Positions 35,511 to 43,846 of a stretch of DNA of 64,000 bases are shown in pieces; the stretch's first letter is position 1, and every line of letters starts with the position of its first letter. This DNA is from CAZSBB01 sp964605235. Lineage in GTDB: Bacteria; Planctomycetota; Phycisphaerae; Phycisphaerales; Phycisphaeraceae. Under the pieces are notes generated by a model, which was given only the letters and a program-made list of their open reading frames with translations, was not told where the DNA came from and did not search any database. The DNA lies in assembly GCA_964605235.1 (NCBI GenBank), contig CAZSBB010000010.1, forward strand, positions 62,001-126,000. Direction: 5' to 3'. A program made the position numbers and the translations under genes.

Positions 35511-37187
35511 ATGTCGAGCTTTCCCACCATTGACGCGGTGTATCACGTCTCCTGTTCCGCCGGCGAGGTGGAAGCTCAGGCTCAGGACATCGCCCTGGAG
35601 CAGACGGTGGAAGTTCCGCGCCCGCTGGTGAAGGACCCGGAGCTGGCGGCGCGGGTGATCGGACAGATCAAGCGGATTGAGCCGCTCGCCGACGCCGGCG
35701 AAGAGCGTTTTGCCGTGGAGATCGCCTACAACGCGACGCTGGCGAACAACCAGCTTCCGCAGCTCCTGAACCTGCTGTATGGCAACATCTCGATCAAGAA
35801 CAACATCCGCCTGATGGATGCGACTTTTCCTGATACGTGGCTGGCGCAACAGCTCGGGCCGCGCTTTGGCATTGATGGGCTGCGCGCCCTGCTGGGGGTG
35901 TACGGGCGACCGATCCTGTCCACCGCCGTCAAGCCGCGCGGCTCGAGCGTGGACACCCTGGCGCACATCTGCGGGCGCTTTGCCGCCGGGCAGGGCGACC
36001 TCATCAAGGACGATCACAACCTGGTGGATGATTCGTTCGAGCAGTTCCGCGCCCGGGTGACCGCCTGTCATGTCGCGGTGGAACAGCAGAACCTGAAATC
36101 CGGCCGCAATTGCCTGTATTTTCCCAATGTCTGCACCCGCGCCGCCGAGCTGAAACGCTTTGCGGAAGAAGCGGTGCGCATCGGCGTGTCGGGCATTCTC
36201 ATCTCGCCGCTGCTGGTGGGGTTGGATGCGGTGCGCGACATTGCCGCCGACTTGCCGCTGGTCATCATGACCCATCCGACCTTCAGCGGAACGTTCTTCC
36301 ACGACCGCCGTCACGGCATCACCCCGGCGATGCTGCTGGGCACGCTGTTCCGGCTGGCGGGGGCGGATGTGAGCGTGTTTCCCAACTTCGGGGGACGCTT
36401 CGGCTTCACCGCCGACGAATGCCGGGAGCTGACCACGCATCTGCAGCGCCCGCTCGGTGCGCTCAAGCCCGGCCTGCCGGCGCCCGCGGGGGGGATGCAG
36501 TTCCGCTCCATCGCGGGCATGTGCCAACACTATGGCGAGCAATCGGTATTTCTGGTGGGCGGGGCGCTGCTGACGCATCATGAGGATGTCGCCGAGGGCG
36601 CCAAGGCGTTTCGTCAGGCGATTGAGGAACATTTTCCCAGCACGCGGATGGTGGAGCCGCAGCGTCAGACCGGCAGCGCCTGCGAAGGACCGATGGCGGT
36701 CAGCGCGTGCGCGATGCCCAGTGCCGCCAGCGCGACGGTGGATGCCGGCGCCCCGCAGGTGTATGTCGCCCAGGGCGGTCTGGGCGCGACGCCGTTGCAG
36801 TGGCGGGGCAAAGCCTCCAGCGCGTACAAGCAGGGCGGCGGCGAACTGCCCTTCCGTGATGTGGTGCGCCACGAACTATTGGGTAAAGCCGGCGAACAGA
36901 TGGCGTTCGACCTGCGCTACTTCGAGATCAACCCCGGCGGCTACTCCTCGCTGGAACGCCATCAGCACACGCACACCATCATCGCGGTGCGCGGGCGCGG
37001 CGTGCTGCAGATCGGCACGAGCACCCACCTGCTCAACCCGCACGATGTGGCGTATGTGCCGCCGCTGGCGAATCACCAGTTGCGCAATGAGTCCGACGAC
37101 CAGCCGTTCGGGTTTTATTGCATCGTGGATCGTGACCGGGACCGGCCGATGAAGCCGTGGACCGGGTCCAGCGAAGCGATCACCTGA
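35511..37187 (+). CDS. RuBisCO-like protein fused to C-terminal cupin
   Basis: A 558-residue two-part enzyme. Residues about 1-385 form a form IV RuBisCO-like protein: TAVKPRG with Lys141 (RuBisCO Lys175 position), GDLIKDDHN with Lys166 and Asp168 of the metal site, but His169 in place of the catalytic glutamate, MTHPTFSGTFF, and VGGALL at the phosphate loop. These changes rule out CO2 fixation. Residues about 420-558 form a cupin with metal-type histidines (His484, 486, 488; then His522 and Asn526). In Rhodospirillum rubrum a RuBisCO-like isomerase acting on methylthioribulose-1-phosphate and an adjacent cupin that removes methanethiol to give deoxyxylulose-5-phosphate work in sequence; this single chain could do both (inference). 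Acid-sugar RuBisCO-like enzymes are the alternative. Confidence 0.85.
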   Translation: MSSFPTIDAVYHVSCSAGEVEAQAQDIALEQTVEVPRPLVKDPELAARVIGQIKRIEPLADAGEERFAVEIAYNATLANNQLPQLLNLLYGNISIKNNIRLMDATFPDTWLAQQLGPRFGIDGLRALLGVYGRPILSTAVKPRGSSVDTLAHICGRFAAGQGDLIKDDHNLVDDSFEQFRARVTACHVAVEQQNLKSGRNCLYFPNVCTRAAELKRFAEEAVRIGVSGILISPLLVGLDAVRDIAADLPLVIMTHPTFSGTFFHDRRHGITPAMLLGTLFRLAGADVSVFPNFGGRFGFTADECRELTTHLQRPLGALKPGLPAPAGGMQFRSIAGMCQHYGEQSVFLVGGALLTHHEDVAEGAKAFRQAIEEHFPSTRMVEPQRQTGSACEGPMAVSACAMPSAASATVDAGAPQVYVAQGGLGATPLQWRGKASSAYKQGGGELPFRDVVRHELLGKAGEQMAFDLRYFEINPGGYSSLERHQHTHTIIAVRGRGVLQIGTSTHLLNPHDVAYVPPLANHQLRNESDDQPFGFYCIVDRDRDRPMKPWTGSSEAIT

Positions 37188-37198
37188 GCCGCAAGCAC

Positions 37199-37315
37199 AA
37201 CGAGCCGGAAGCGGCAGCGACGGGCAGGGCGCTTGAACGCCAGACATTTTTCCTGTGAATCACAGGTCGTTTGTCCGCCAGGCGCTCTTCCCGTCGCTGA
37301 CGCTTCCGGCTCGTT
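37199..37315. repeat. AACGAGCCGG inverted-repeat element, copy A2
   Basis: Left arm AACGAGCCGGAAGCGGCAGC, right arm CCCGTCGCTGACGCTTCCGG continuing CTCGTT; 117 bp. The centre has CCTGTG-AAT-CACAGG, matching copy A1. It occupies the whole spacer between convergent genes and may work as a transcription terminator for both. Confidence 0.85.
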
Positions 37316-37336
37316 ATGGACGGAAATGCACGCGCT

Positions 37337-38416
37337 TCACAGCGGTTCGACCGCCACGCCCAGCAGGGTCGCTCCCGCCTGGCGCACCAGTTCATCAGGA
37401 CCGGCCAGCACGTGCGTCACGCTGGTGCCGCTGCGACTGGCGGGCGCGTGGCCGGCGACGAGCGCCGGGTCGTGGTATTCCATTTCGCCAAAGTCAGCGA
37501 AGTTGCCGTCGTCGTTGTACGCCTGCAGGACATCGCCGCCGAAGAACTCGGTGCTGGCGCGGGGGACATCGACATAGGGTTCGCCCGGCAGCACGGGGAA
37601 GAAGCGCACGATCAGCACCGCCTGGCCATTGTCCAGCGCGCGGTGGTAGCCCATCCGGCCGGTGGTCTGGGCGGGCGACAGACCCATCTTGATGCGATGC
37701 CTGGCGTCCACCAGAAAACGCACGCAGGCGGCGTTGCTCACCACATGGCGGGGGCCAAAGTCGTTGTAGTAGCTGCGCGGCTCGGTCGGCCCGGCGAGGG
37801 TGGGACAGATCAGCGTGCCAGTCGTGGGCAGTTGCAGCAGATCCCAGGCGCCGGCGACGGTGCCGGGCTCGGCGTCGAGCAGCGTCAGCTCGTTGGTGAT
37901 GGTGAAGCTGAAGCTGGTCAGTTGTTCCGCCAGTTTGGCGTCCAGCTCACAGGGGCGCGGGCTCAGGCAGAACTGCCGTCGCGCCCGCAGGCTGATTTGT
38001 TTGTGCAAGCGGTAGTCGGTCAGCGTCATCTGGGCGGTCAGCTCGAGCTGGCTCGCATCCTGCAGGGTGATGCGGTAGTCCCCGGCATCCTGATCCGCCT
38101 GCACGATGCCCGCCTGCAAGGGATCACGCCGGGCGATTTGCAGGTCGGTCCAGAAGTAGGCGACCTCCGGAGCGATCCACAAACGATCCCCACCGAGCAA
38201 CCCGGTCAGGTGGGCCCGATGCTCGCGCAGCCAGCCGGCATCCAGCGCCAGGGGATTGTGAAAAAAGCAATTGTCCGCCACCCCCGGAAGCTCCAACGCG
38301 ATGGCGCGGGCGCCATAGGGCGAAAGCAGCAGTCGGCCGGCGTCAGCGCTCAGCACATGCGCGGAGCCCAGAGCGGTCTGCACGGACTGTGCCAGGGCGC
38401 TGAACCAGTTGGACAT
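37337..38416 (-). CDS. conserved hypothetical, possible galactose-mutarotase-like fold (DUF6786-like)
   Basis: A 359-residue soluble protein, rich in beta strands. It resembles the DUF6786 group of mutarotase-like beta-sandwich proteins (PYGARAIALELPG, DNCFFHNPLAL, YFWTDLQIARRDP, GLSPAQTTGRMGYHR, EYHDPALVAG), but I cannot verify this assignment. The in-frame sequence upstream runs through the tRNA gene, so the ATG at 38416 is the sensible start. It may be transcribed with the tRNA-Ser gene just upstream. A sugar-related role is inferred from fold only. Confidence 0.6.
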   Translation of the reverse strand: MSNWFSALAQSVQTALGSAHVLSADAGRLLLSPYGARAIALELPGVADNCFFHNPLALDAGWLREHRAHLTGLLGGDRLWIAPEVAYFWTDLQIARRDPLQAGIVQADQDAGDYRITLQDASQLELTAQMTLTDYRLHKQISLRARRQFCLSPRPCELDAKLAEQLTSFSFTITNELTLLDAEPGTVAGAWDLLQLPTTGTLICPTLAGPTEPRSYYNDFGPRHVVSNAACVRFLVDARHRIKMGLSPAQTTGRMGYHRALDNGQAVLIVRFFPVLPGEPYVDVPRASTEFFGGDVLQAYNDDGNFADFGEMEYHDPALVAGHAPASRSGTSVTHVLAGPDELVRQAGATLLGVAVEPL

Positions 38417-38506
38417 GGGGCGTTCCCTTGGGACCGCGGGTTTTGCGGCGGAAATGCGGGCGCGACTGCCCGGCAAGCCCGAGCAGCGCGCTTCAACCAT
38501 CGAAAA

Positions 38507-38593
38507 CGGAGCGGGTGGGATTCGAACCCACGGTACGGAAAACCGTACACAGCATTTCCAGTGCTGCACCTTCGGCCACTCGGTCACCGCTCC
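38507..38593 (-). tRNA. tRNA-Ser(GGA)
   Basis: An 87-nt class II tRNA. The acceptor stem GGAGCGG pairs with CCGCTCC; discriminator G; D arm with GAGTGGCCGAAGG; anticodon loop CTGGAAA with GGA (plus-strand 38557-38559); long variable arm TACGG-TTTT-CCGTA; T arm GTGGGTTCGAATCCCAC. CCA is not encoded. It reads UCC and UCU serine codons. Confidence 0.97.
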
Positions 38594-38775
38594 CGGTACG
38601 CCCAAGCGTGGCAATCCGGTATCGTAGCGAAACCCATGATCGGACGAAAGGCACACGCCTCGTTACAATCCTCCGCCCCCCCGGAAGTTCCCCCGGAAAT
38701 CGCCCAAGGCCATGCGTTGACCTTGGGCAGCAAGCTGGTGGGGTACGGACACAGCCATTCACCTGGAGCTGACTC

Positions 38776-39711
38776 ATGAGCGACACCCCCGAAAGCCGCC
38801 CCCTCGTCTGGATGCCCGAGCACTTCACCGAGGGCGAGTCGGTGTACCACGGCCTCAAGCGCGTGCTGGAACATCGCCAGACGCAGTTTCAGGAAATGAT
38901 CATCGTCGAATCCCCCACCCAGGGCATGGCGCTGGTGCTCGACGGCATGTGGCAGAGCTGTCAGGGCGATGAGTACCTGTATCACGAACCACTGGTGCAG
39001 CCGGCGTGCATCGCCCATGGCAAGCCGCGCACGGGTCTGGTGCTCGGCGGCGGCGAGGGCGCGACCGTCCGCGAACTGCTCCGCTGGAAGAGCATGGAGA
39101 AGGTCGTCATGGTGGATATCGACGGCGAAGTCGTCGACGCCTGCAAGCAGTACCTTTCCTGCATGCACCAGGGCGCGTTTGAAGACCCGCGCACCGAGGT
39201 CATCGTCGGCGACGCCCTGCACTACCTCGACGTGACCGACCAGAAGTGGGACATCGTCGTCTCCGACCTGTCTGACCCGATTGAAGACGGCCCCAGCGCC
39301 CAGCTCTTCACCAAGGAATACTACGACAAGATCAAGCGCGTCCTCGCCCCCGGCGGCGTGCTGGCGGTGCAGGCGGGTCAGGCCGGCCCCACCGTCATGG
39401 AGCTGCACGTCCGTCTGGTGCACACGCTCAAGCAGATCTTCAAGCACGTCACCCACTACACCAGCCACATCCCCAGCTATCTCAATCCGTGGGGCTTCTG
39501 CATCTGCCGCGACACCGATGCATTTGATGAAACCCCCACCCCGGCGAAGGTCGACCAACTGCTGGCGGACGGCACCACCGGCGGGCTGCGCATGCTCGAC
39601 GGCCGCACGCTGCTGGGCCTGATGCAGACGCCCAAGTACCTGCGTGAAGCAGTCGCCAAGGAAACGCGCATCTTCTCGCTGGCGGAACTGCCCAAGCATT
39701 ACAACGGGTAA
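38776..39711 (+). CDS. speE: aminopropyltransferase (spermidine/thermospermine synthase)
   Basis: Transfers an aminopropyl group from decarboxylated SAM to putrescine or spermidine, releasing methylthioadenosine. The 311-residue protein has the N-terminal beta domain, FQEMIIVESPTQGMALVLDG, the cofactor site VLGGGEGATVRELLR, VVMVDIDGEVVDACK, GAFEDPRTEVIVGDA, and the catalytic VVSDLSDPIEDGPS. GAF after the Asp-rich strand and the LRWKSMEKV segment resemble thermospermine synthases, so the product could be (thermo)spermine or spermidine. Release of methylthioadenosine gives a link to the RuBisCO-like/cupin gene 1.6 kb away. No decarboxylase gene adjoins. Confidence 0.88.
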   Translation: MSDTPESRPLVWMPEHFTEGESVYHGLKRVLEHRQTQFQEMIIVESPTQGMALVLDGMWQSCQGDEYLYHEPLVQPACIAHGKPRTGLVLGGGEGATVRELLRWKSMEKVVMVDIDGEVVDACKQYLSCMHQGAFEDPRTEVIVGDALHYLDVTDQKWDIVVSDLSDPIEDGPSAQLFTKEYYDKIKRVLAPGGVLAVQAGQAGPTVMELHVRLVHTLKQIFKHVTHYTSHIPSYLNPWGFCICRDTDAFDETPTPAKVDQLLADGTTGGLRMLDGRTLLGLMQTPKYLREAVAKETRIFSLAELPKHYNG

Positions 39712-40217
39712 TTGCTCGCAGTTCGCGCGGAGATGCTGTTCTGAAATTGCGCTGCCCTCCCCGGGCGGGGCTGCTCAAGCGCCGCAGCGGCTTGGCGCTG
39801 CGCTTTGAAGGCTGCGACTGCGCCGCGACTGAACCTGAGTTGAGGGGCTTCGCCGCCAGCCCCTCAAACACCCCGGCTCCCCCACGGAAGGGCGGGCCTT
39901 TCCCGTGGCGATTCCGCGCGCGTGGTATCCGGCAAGCGCGTCATTTCCAAGCAATCCCACCCCCACCCCCACCCCCACATTCGCTGCGCTCATGTGCGGC
40001 TTCGCCTTTTCCCTGTACCTATGCCACTCTACTTCCCTCTCTCCCTCTTCCCCTCCCCATCTCCCCCCTCTTCATCCCTGTCTTATCTCTCCATCCGTGT
40101 TTATCCGTGTTCATCCGTGGCAAAAAATCGGCCCCCGCACACCCCAGAGCAACACTTTCCCCCTGATCGCAAGCGATTCCCGTTGCCCCCTCCGCACCCG
40201 CATGGCATAACCATGTC
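39712..40217. repeat. 500-bp gene-free spacer with hairpins, hexamer tract and solo repeat arm
   Basis: No gene is supported. It contains TGAGGGGCT/AGCCCCTCA (39841-39866), an imperfect CCACGG/CCGTGG hairpin (39882-39907), a CCCCCA hexamer run of about four units (39957-39978), and a pyrimidine-rich track of C and T from about 40020 to 40090. At 40093-40126 lies a single arm of the ATCCGTG family, ATCCGTGTTTATCCGTG then TTCATCCGTGG, with no partner arm. It ends just before the DegT start. Confidence 0.6.
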
Positions 40218-41531
40218 ATGAACACCACGACCTCCACCGAAACGGACAAACTCGCCTTGCTCGGCGGGCCGCGCGCCATTGCCGAGGACCTCAAGTTTCA
40301 CCGCTGGCCGCCGGTGGATGAGAGCGACGAAAAGCTCGTGCTCGAAGCCCTGCGCCAGGAGTTCTACTCCTTCGGCCCCCACGCCAAGCTGTTGCAGGAA
40401 GAGTTTGCCGCGTGGAACGGCAACAAGTTCTGCATGGCGACCAACGCCGGCACCGCCGCGCTGCACATGTGCGTGGCGGGCTGCGGCGTGCAGGCGGGCG
40501 ATGAAGTCGTCACCACCTGTCTGAGCTGGACCAGCAGCGCCACCTGCATCATCCATCACAACGCCATTCCCATTTTTGTCGACGTCAACTGGGATGACAT
40601 GCTCATCGACCCCGCCCAGGTCGAAGCCGCCATCACCAGCCGCACCAAAGCCATCCTCGTCGTGCACTACTGGGGCGTCGCCTGCGACATGGACGCCATC
40701 TGCGCCATCGCCCGCAAGCACAACCTCAAGGTGATCGAAGACGCCTGCCAGGCCCACGGCGCCACCTTCCGCGGCCGCAAGGTTGGCACCATGGGCGACT
40801 GTGCCGCTTTCAGCTTGAATCAGAACAAGAACCTCTGCGGTGGTGAAGGCGGCCTGTTCGTCAGCAACGACCAGGCGATCTTCGACCTGGGCCGCAGCCT
40901 GGCGGCGTTCGGCGACATGCGCCCCGTCGAAGCCGGCCGGGATTATCACGACCGCGGCCTGGGCTGGATGTACCGCACCTCCAACCTGCCCGCCGCCTTC
41001 GCGCTCAGCCAACTCCGCAAGCTCGACCGCACCAATGCCTGGGCCCAGGAAAACTGGCATCTGCTGGCGAACCTGCTCCGCGACACGCCGCACCTGATAC
41101 CCTCCTTCAGCAGTGCCGAGCGCCCAACCAATGGCTACGCCTACGTGCTGCGCACCGACCCCGCCTACGCCCAGCAGCGCGGGGTGTCGCTGAGCGAACT
41201 GACCAATTCCGTCGCCGCCGCGCTCAAAGCCGAGGGCGTGCCGTTTAGCCGGGCGAACTGGCTGCTGCCGGCGCACAGCGTGTTTCAGGCGAAAAACGCC
41301 TACGGCAAGGGTTCGCCCTGGACCGATGGCCACGCCCGCAAGGATGTCAGCTACGATCTGGCGCAGTACCCGGTGGGGCAGCGCTGCATCGACACCTGCC
41401 TGTGGAACATCAACACCCACCGCCCGCCCAACCAGCGGCCGCAGGTCGAAGCGCTCGCCCGCACCATCCGCAAGGTGTATGAAAATCTCGACGAATTGCC
41501 GGTTCCCGCGCCCCAGCCCGCCAAAGCCTGA
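40218..41531 (+). CDS. DegT/DnrJ/EryC1/StrS-family aminotransferase
   Basis: A complete 437-residue PLP enzyme, a second DegT member in the window. It has the LGGPRAIAED opening typical of 3-amino-5-hydroxybenzoate / amino-sugar synthase-type members, TNAGTAALHMCVAG, VIEDACQAHGATFRGR, and FSLNQNKNLCGGEGG with the PLP lysine in QNKN. It transaminates a keto-sugar or cyclitol, or plays a related role. The ATG at 40218 is adjacent to the pyrimidine-rich spacer. It is followed 52 bases later by a ceramidase-like hydrolase, which suggests that the two act on one compound. Confidence 0.87.
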   Translation: MNTTTSTETDKLALLGGPRAIAEDLKFHRWPPVDESDEKLVLEALRQEFYSFGPHAKLLQEEFAAWNGNKFCMATNAGTAALHMCVAGCGVQAGDEVVTTCLSWTSSATCIIHHNAIPIFVDVNWDDMLIDPAQVEAAITSRTKAILVVHYWGVACDMDAICAIARKHNLKVIEDACQAHGATFRGRKVGTMGDCAAFSLNQNKNLCGGEGGLFVSNDQAIFDLGRSLAAFGDMRPVEAGRDYHDRGLGWMYRTSNLPAAFALSQLRKLDRTNAWAQENWHLLANLLRDTPHLIPSFSSAERPTNGYAYVLRTDPAYAQQRGVSLSELTNSVAAALKAEGVPFSRANWLLPAHSVFQAKNAYGKGSPWTDGHARKDVSYDLAQYPVGQRCIDTCLWNINTHRPPNQRPQVEALARTIRKVYENLDELPVPAPQPAKA

Positions 41532-41583
41532 GCGCGCGTGGGATGATGATCAACCCCGGTTGCGCATGGAGTGATTTCAGCTC

Positions 41584-42885
41584 ATGACCACTTTCCGTGT
41601 CGGTTGCTGTCGTGCCAACATTACGCCGGATCGTCCCTTGCCTTTGCAGGGCCAGTTCCATCAGCGGATCGCCCACACCGCGCGCGATCCGCTGACGGTC
41701 AACGCCGTGGCGCTGGCGCAGGGCGATGATGAGCCGGTGGTGCTGGTGTCGGTGGATGTGGTGGCGTTTCCCAACCCCATCATGGAAGACGTGCAGGCGC
41801 GCTGCGCCGCAGCGCACGGCCTCAACCCGCGGCGGGTGTTGCTCGGCGGCACGCATACGCATCTGGGGCCGATCGTCATCAACTTCATCGCCGGCGATGA
41901 GCCGGACGCCAGCTGGCTGGAGCAGGTCAAATCCACCATCACGCGCTGCGTGGGCGCCGCCATCGCCGACCTGGAACCCGCCACCCTCTGGACCGGGCAA
42001 GGCTGGCTCAAGGAAATGGGCTGGAACCGCCGGGGCGTGCGGCGCGACGGCAGCACCCATATGTACTACGGCAGTTGGAACGAGGATTTCGTCGGCGTGG
42101 AAGGCCCGCGCGACGGCGATGTGCCGGTGATCCTCGCCCGCCGGCTCGACGGCAGCGCCAAGGTGGTCGTCACCGGCTTCGCCACCCATCCCAACACCCG
42201 CGAAGGCGATGAGTTCTACAGCGCCGATTACGTCGCCCAGCTTCGCGCGGCGCTGCGCCAGCAACTGGGACCGGACCTGCATGTGGTGTACTTCACCGGC
42301 GCAGCCGGCAACACCGCGCCGACCATCATGGAAAACAATTCGCAGCGCCGCCAACCCTGGCGCGGCGAAGCAGGACTGGTCCGCAGCGGCAACTACCTGG
42401 CGGCCGAAGTGCTCAAGGTCATCGCCAGCATCATCGACCCGGTCGAAGCGCCGCAGGTCACGCTCAAACAGGCCGCGCTGTCCATCGGCTACCGCCCCTG
42501 GCCGGCGACGTTCGATTTGAACGGCCTCAAGGACAATGCGAAGCGATACTACAGCGCCAATCACGCCGACTGGCCGCGCCGGCTGCGCGAGGAACCGCCC
42601 AGCGAAGTGCGCGTCAATGTGCTGCGCCTCGGCCCGGTGGCGTTCTGCACCAACCCCGCGGAGCTGTATGTCGAGCACGGCCTGGCGATCAAGCAGCAGT
42701 CCCCGGCAGGCATGACCTTCATCGCCGAGCTGACCGACGGCTACTGCGGCTACGTCCCCACCGTCGCCGCGTTCGGTCGCGGCGGCTACGACACCTGGCC
42801 CGGCCCCACCAGCAAACTGGCGCACGATGCGGGCGACCAGATCGTCGCCGCCACCCGCCGCTTGCTCGCCGAAGCCTTCGCGTAA
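41584..42885 (+). CDS. neutral/alkaline ceramidase-like hydrolase
   Basis: A 433-residue protein related to the N-terminal domain of neutral/alkaline nonlysosomal ceramidases and similar planctomycete proteins. Family signs: VGCCRANITPD, VVLVSVDVVAFPN, LLGGTHTHLGP (zinc-type HxH) and VVVTGFATHPNT, and YFTGAAGNTAP. There is no signal peptide, unlike secreted ceramidases, and the length is shorter than typical full ceramidases (over 600 residues), so the C-terminal immunoglobulin-like domain is missing. A broader amide or ester hydrolase role is likely. It is probably co-transcribed with the DegT gene, and followed by repeat A3. Confidence 0.7.
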   Translation: MTTFRVGCCRANITPDRPLPLQGQFHQRIAHTARDPLTVNAVALAQGDDEPVVLVSVDVVAFPNPIMEDVQARCAAAHGLNPRRVLLGGTHTHLGPIVINFIAGDEPDASWLEQVKSTITRCVGAAIADLEPATLWTGQGWLKEMGWNRRGVRRDGSTHMYYGSWNEDFVGVEGPRDGDVPVILARRLDGSAKVVVTGFATHPNTREGDEFYSADYVAQLRAALRQQLGPDLHVVYFTGAAGNTAPTIMENNSQRRQPWRGEAGLVRSGNYLAAEVLKVIASIIDPVEAPQVTLKQAALSIGYRPWPATFDLNGLKDNAKRYYSANHADWPRRLREEPPSEVRVNVLRLGPVAFCTNPAELYVEHGLAIKQQSPAGMTFIAELTDGYCGYVPTVAAFGRGGYDTWPGPTSKLAHDAGDQIVAATRRLLAEAFA

Positions 42886-42901
42886 GCAGCACCGCGATCA
42901 A

Positions 42902-43017
42902 AACGAGCCGGAAGCGTCAGCGACGGGCAGCGTCGACGAACGCCAAACGTTCGGTGCAGACAAGAAGATCATTCGGCCGCCAAGCGCCCAGCCCGTCGCT
43001 TACGCTTCCGGCTCGTT
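42902..43017. repeat. AACGAGCCGG inverted-repeat element, copy A3
   Basis: Left arm AACGAGCCGGAAGCGTCAGC then GACGGGC; right arm CCCGTCGCTTACGCTTCCGG then CTCGTT; 116 bp with nearly perfect arms. Occupies the spacer between convergent ceramidase-like and truB genes and so lies at both 3' ends. Confidence 0.88.
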
Positions 43018-43026
43018 GATGCATCA

Positions 43027-43830
43027 TCAATCCCGACTGGGCATCGGCAGCAAATCCGCCGCGCCGATGGGTTCGAGCAAACGCTCAGCGGTCACCGCCT
43101 GCGCCAGTGTGTACTCTCCAACCGCTTCGCGCCGCAGGCTCGCCAGATGGCCGCCGGTGTGCAATGCGGTTCCCAGGTCCCGCGCGATGGAGCGGATGTA
43201 CGTGCCCTTGCCGCAGGTGATGCGCACCTGTGCGATCGGCCAGACGTACTGCAGCAGCTCGATGGCATCGATGCGCACCGGGCGCGGCGGGGGCGTCACC
43301 GCTTTGCCTTGCCGCGCCAGCTTGTACGCCCGTTTGCCCTGCACATGCACCGCACTGAACGCCGGGGGGTGCTGCATCCGCCAGCCGAGCTGCGCGTCCA
43401 GAGCAGCGCGCAATTGCTCGGGCGTAGGCGGCTCTGCGACTTCCACCGGCTCGGGCGCGCCTTCGCGGTCATCGGTCGCGGTGAAGGCGCTCAGGTCGAT
43501 TTCCGCCAGATACACCTTGGTGTGATCCATCAGCAGCGGCACGCAGCGCGTGGCCTTGCCCAGACAGCAGATGACCACGCCCGTCGCCAGCGGGTCCAGC
43601 GTGCCGGCGTGGCCGGTCTTGACGCCACCGGCCGCGCGACGGACCTTGCGCACCACCGTCATCGACGACCACTGCAACGGCTTGTCAACGATCAGCAATC
43701 CCGCCAGGGTTGTGCTTGACGAGCCCCGCGCGTGAGCAAGGGGTTGCGGCGCAGCCGCTGGGGTGTCCGGCGCGGCTGGAAACCCCTCCCTCACGGTCGG
43801 GGCTCGTTCAACTGGTGGATCGACCTGCAT
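43027..43830 (-). CDS. truB: tRNA pseudouridine(55) synthase with repeat-encoded N-terminal extension
   Basis: Converts U55 of tRNA to pseudouridine. The core is intact: LLIVDKPLQWSSMTVVRKVRR, GHAGTLDPLATGVV with the catalytic Asp, and KGTYIRSIARDLGTAL. The conserved part starts near residue 45. The preceding residues up to the ATG at 43830 are translated from inverted repeat B2 (segments such as ERAPTVREGFPAAPDTP). The ATG is 16 bases after glmM. The usable alternative, a TTG at the conserved GLLIVDKP, lacks a clear ribosome site, so the insert is probably read through. Operon with glmM. Confidence 0.9.
   Translation of the reverse strand: MQVDPPVERAPTVREGFPAAPDTPAAAPQPLAHARGSSSTTLAGLLIVDKPLQWSSMTVVRKVRRAAGGVKTGHAGTLDPLATGVVICCLGKATRCVPLLMDHTKVYLAEIDLSAFTATDDREGAPEPVEVAEPPTPEQLRAALDAQLGWRMQHPPAFSAVHVQGKRAYKLARQGKAVTPPPRPVRIDAIELLQYVWPIAQVRITCGKGTYIRSIARDLGTALHTGGHLASLRREAVGEYTLAQAVTAERLLEPIGAADLLPMPSRD
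43718..43808. repeat. inverted-repeat element, AACGAGCCCC family, copy 2, inside truB
   Basis: Read on the minus strand: arm AACGAGCCCCGACCGTGAGG to AGGGGTTT, and the complementary arm AACCCCTTGCTCACGCGCGG to GGCTCGTC. 91 bp with a 30-codon open frame. It matches copy 1 at 34.1 kb and codes for about 30 residues at the TruB N-terminus without a frameshift. Confidence 0.82.
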
Positions 43831-43846
43831 GGGTATGGTTCCAGTC

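Noticed and set aside
35511..36651. A true CO2-fixing RuBisCO large subunit
   Set aside because: The metal-site glutamate is His169, KPK is KPRG, and the loop-6 lysine motif is absent.
35166..36872. Long minus-strand frame opposite the RuBisCO-like gene
   Set aside because: No domain; the plus strand has a clear two-domain enzyme.
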